Shown: positions 3,876 to 5,763 of the stretch, piece by piece
Layout: each line of letters begins with the position of its first letter
Numbering within the stretch: the stretch's first letter is position 1
Assembly: GCA_937888775.1 (NCBI GenBank)
Contig: CALAQT010000029.1
Location: 1 to 5,763 of the forward strand
Length of the DNA stretch: 5,763 nt
Reading direction: 5' to 3'
Origin: an uncultured Actinomycetes bacterium
GTDB taxonomy: Bacteria; Actinomycetota; Thermoleophilia; Solirubrobacterales; Solirubrobacteraceae
Program-made: the position numbers and the translations under genes
Notes under the pieces: model-generated
Seen by the model: only the letters and a program-made list of their open reading frames with translations
What the model was told of the DNA's origin: nothing
Database searches by the model: none

Positions 3876-5763
3876 GGCTGGACGATCGCGCCGGCGCCGA
3901 GCCCGAACGTGTCCGTGCCGCTGACCGCGACGCTGTCGGCGGTGTCGTGCGCCTCGCCGTCGATGTGTGTCGCCGTTGGGTCCTACCTCGATTCGAACAG
4001 CAACCCCGCGGGCTCGCTGGCGGAGCTCTGGAACGGCTCGAGCTGGTCGCTGCTGACGACGCCGAAGCTGATGGCCGCAACCCTCGACGGGGTCTCGTGC
4101 GCGACCGTCTCGGCGTGCGTCGCCGTGGGGTACTACGGCTCGAACGCGACGCAGCTGATCGAGGTGTGGAACGGCACGAGGTGGTCGGTCCAGAGCGGCG
4201 CCATCGCCGGGGCAACGGGGACCCTCAGCGCGGTCTCATGCACCTCGGCCAGCGCCTGCATGGCAGTCGGCTCGTGCCCGTCTTGCAACGGCACTGGCTT
4301 CAGCGAACTGTGGAACGGGACGAGCTGGACCGCCGAGACCGTGCCAGACCCCGGTCCAGGCGGAGCCTCCACACCGACCCACGCGCTTACGAGCGTGTCG
4401 TGCACCTCCGGCGGCGCCTGCAGCGCGTTGGGGACGTATTTGGCCAAGGGCGTGGAGCAGACGCTGACCGCCGAGTGGAACGGCAGCAGCTGGTCGGTTC
4501 AGGGCGGCCAGGCAGCCGGCAAGACATACCCGGAGCTGGGCAGCGTGTCGTGCGCCGCCGCGAACGACTGCGAGGCGGTCGGTGCCGGCGCGGAGGGCTG
4601 GAACGGCACGACGTGGTCGGCGCAGAACCTCCCGGGCGCCGGGCTGAAGGGCGTGTCATGCCCCTCCACCGCGTCGTGCATCGGCGTCGGAGACGCGACC
4701 GCGGACACGTACGACGGCACGGCCTGGACGGCCCACGACATAAAAGCCACGCCGAGCGGCGGATCGGCACCGCAGCTCGCGGCGGTCTCCTGCGGGTCGA
4801 GCGCTGCCTGCGAGGCCGTCGGCTCCTACGTCACAGCCGGCGGGATCGTGGTGCCACTGGTGCTCGGCTACGACGGCACCACCTGGTCGGCGCAGCAGAC
4901 GCCGACGATGACGAATACGACGAGCAGCCTCGCCGCCGTGTCGTGCTCGAGTCGCGGTGCGTGCACCGCGGTCGGCAGCGACGCCGGTGGGGTGCTGGTG
5001 GTGCGTGAAGGCGCCGGCGGGTGGTCGATCCAGAACGCGCCGAACCCTGACGGGGCGATCGCCCCGAGCATCACCGCCCCGGGGCTGATGGCGGTGTCGT
5101 GCCCGACCGCGAACGAGTGCGTAGCCGTCGGGAGCTACACGACGCCGGGCGGCAGTACGGCCGCGTTCGCCGAGTTGTGGAACGGCACGAGCTGGTCGCT
5201 GCAACCGACCCCCCAGACGGACAGCGACACCAGCACGAGCCTCTCCGCCGTCACCTGTCCATCGCCCGCGAAGTGCGTCGCCGCGGGCACTCAGACCGTC
5301 GGCCTCTCTGCGCCGATGAGCTCCACGACGTCGACGCTGACGGAGCAGTGGACCGGGTCGCGCTGGAAGTACCAGAGCGTCCAACCGGCTACTCCCGGGG
5401 ACGGAAGCGGAGCCGAGGATGCGATCGACGCTCTCGTCGGGATCTCGTGCTCGTCGAGCAGCCACTGCACCGCCGTCGGGTTGGCATCCGAAGACAGCGG
5501 CTGCAACCGCTGCGGCACGCTGGCCGAGCGCTTCAACGGACACCACTGGACGCTGCAGCGGCACACCCAGACCGACAGTCTGCAGAGCGTGTCGTGCCCG
5601 GCACTGAAGCTGTGCGTGGCGGTCGGCGGCGCAGCCGCCCAGGTCTGGAACGGACGGGCGTGGAAGCTCAGACGGATCCCCGCCGCGCGCGGCGATGGGC
5701 TGACCGGGGTCTCGTGCCCCACCCGCAAGCTGTGCGTCGCCGTCGGGACCGCCAGGCACGGAC
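3804..5763 (+). CDS. Secreted Cys-x5-Cys / WNG repeat protein, probable beta-propeller (3' partial, at least 653 aa)
   Basis: The frame is open from ATG 3804 to the window edge without a stop (653 full codons), so the gene is cut at its 3' end. The N-terminus has R2 and R4, a hydrophobic core (residues 5-15) and an Ala-rich region (19-24), as in a Sec signal peptide. From residue 44 onward the protein consists of units of the form L-x-x-V-S-C-x5-C-x-A-V-G ... E-L-W-N-G-x-x-W-S-x-Q. First cysteines are at 49, 99, 146, 200, 250, 286, 330, 381, 433, 485, 549, 598 and 638, each followed by a second exactly six residues later. Spacing varies from 36 to 64 residues. Each unit offers four short strands, as a propeller blade would, and 12 full units could make two propellers. 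Similar VSC/AVG/WNG repeat proteins are common as uncharacterised exported proteins in actinobacteria. No catalytic motif is visible; a binding or cell-surface role is an inference. Longer open frames across this region on other frames lack signal peptide and repeats. Confidence 0.93.
   Translation, partial: MRGRFLIAVIGCVVLSTPAAAGAAGWTIAPAPSPNVSVPLTATLSAVSCASPSMCVAVGSYLDSNSNPAGSLAELWNGSSWSLLTTPKLMAATLDGVSCATVSACVAVGYYGSNATQLIEVWNGTRWSVQSGAIAGATGTLSAVSCTSASACMAVGSCPSCNGTGFSELWNGTSWTAETVPDPGPGGASTPTHALTSVSCTSGGACSALGTYLAKGVEQTLTAEWNGSSWSVQGGQAAGKTYPELGSVSCAAANDCEAVGAGAEGWNGTTWSAQNLPGAGLKGVSCPSTASCIGVGDATADTYDGTAWTAHDIKATPSGGSAPQLAAVSCGSSAACEAVGSYVTAGGIVVPLVLGYDGTTWSAQQTPTMTNTTSSLAAVSCSSRGACTAVGSDAGGVLVVREGAGGWSIQNAPNPDGAIAPSITAPGLMAVSCPTANECVAVGSYTTPGGSTAAFAELWNGTSWSLQPTPQTDSDTSTSLSAVTCPSPAKCVAAGTQTVGLSAPMSSTTSTLTEQWTGSRWKYQSVQPATPGDGSGAEDAIDALVGISCSSSSHCTAVGLASEDSGCNRCGTLAERFNGHHWTLQRHTQTDSLQSVSCPALKLCVAVGGAAAQVWNGRAWKLRRIPAARGDGLTGVSCPTRKLCVAVGTARHG
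3933..5763 (+). repeat. Coding tandem repeats: 12 full units plus a 13th begun
   Basis: Units start at the L-x-x-V-S-C strand. The aromatic 'WNG' position reads WNG in units 1-5, 9 and 12, YDG in 6 and 7, WTG in 10, FNG in 11, and is degenerate (EGAGGW) in 8. Unit-to-unit distances between first cysteines are 50, 47, 54, 50, 36, 44, 51, 52, 52, 64, 49 and 40 residues. At DNA level the repeats are diverged, apart from short shared runs such as TGGAACGGCACGA and GTGTCGTGC, which argues for old, selected repeats and against recent slippage. Confidence 0.9.

Noticed and set aside
3712..4770. Minus-strand Arg/Ser/Pro-rich frames (3712-4215, 4387-4770, and others)
   Set aside because: Typical high-GC shadow composition, opposite a well-supported gene.
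3593..5008. Long plus-strand open frame (471 codons) overlapping the repeat-protein gene
   Set aside because: It begins in the repeat region upstream, has no ribosome binding site, and its translation is Arg-rich and low in hydrophobic residues. The frame starting at 3804 has a signal peptide and clear repeats over the same bases.
4656..5759. Long minus-strand open frame (367 codons)
   Set aside because: Antisense shadow of the repeat-protein gene, open because stops are rare at this GC content. Its translation is Arg/Ala-rich without domain features.

Overview
The window is uniformly GC-rich, its genes use G/C-ending codons heavily, and long unused frames stay open by chance on both strands. 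Together with a GAF/LuxR-type regulator, a SnoaL-like protein and a secreted protein built from 'VSC-x5-C-AVG ... WNG' repeats, this suggests a high-GC actinobacterium, possibly a soil Thermoleophilia/Solirubrobacterales relative. That placement is an inference from style, not a proven match.

Layout. (1) 1-207 holds no supportable gene, only a possible fragment of a repeat found again further on. (2) 208-642, minus strand, encodes a complete 144-aa SnoaL-like/NTF2-fold protein with a strong ribosome binding site. (3) 661-1517 has no convincing gene but contains repeat block A: a module at 956-1074 followed by a second module at 1116-1209. (4) 1518-1928, minus strand, is a possible small single-pass membrane protein whose tail ends inside a 17-bp tandem duplication. 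(5) 2064-3137, plus strand, is a complete LuxR-type regulator, divergent from the small membrane protein; the two candidate promoters share one -35 region. (6) 3138-3803 has no gene but contains repeat block B, with the same two modules: one in the same orientation as in block A, the other inverted. (7) 3804 to the window end is an uninterrupted reading frame of at least 653 codons, cut by the window edge. It encodes an exported protein with 12 complete repeat units and the start of a 13th, each carrying an exactly spaced Cys-x5-Cys pair.

How the parts relate. Only the membrane protein/LuxR pair shows a regulatory link, through a shared divergent intergenic region. The SnoaL-like gene and the repeat protein look like separate transcription units. 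The LuxR/membrane-protein cassette lies between the two inverted module copies (about 90% identical over 95 columns), which makes it look like an accessory insertion or a segment bounded by a dispersed repeat family. The most notable items are the large repeat protein and this paired, partly inverted repeat architecture. I did not find a recognisable defence, CRISPR or biosynthetic system.
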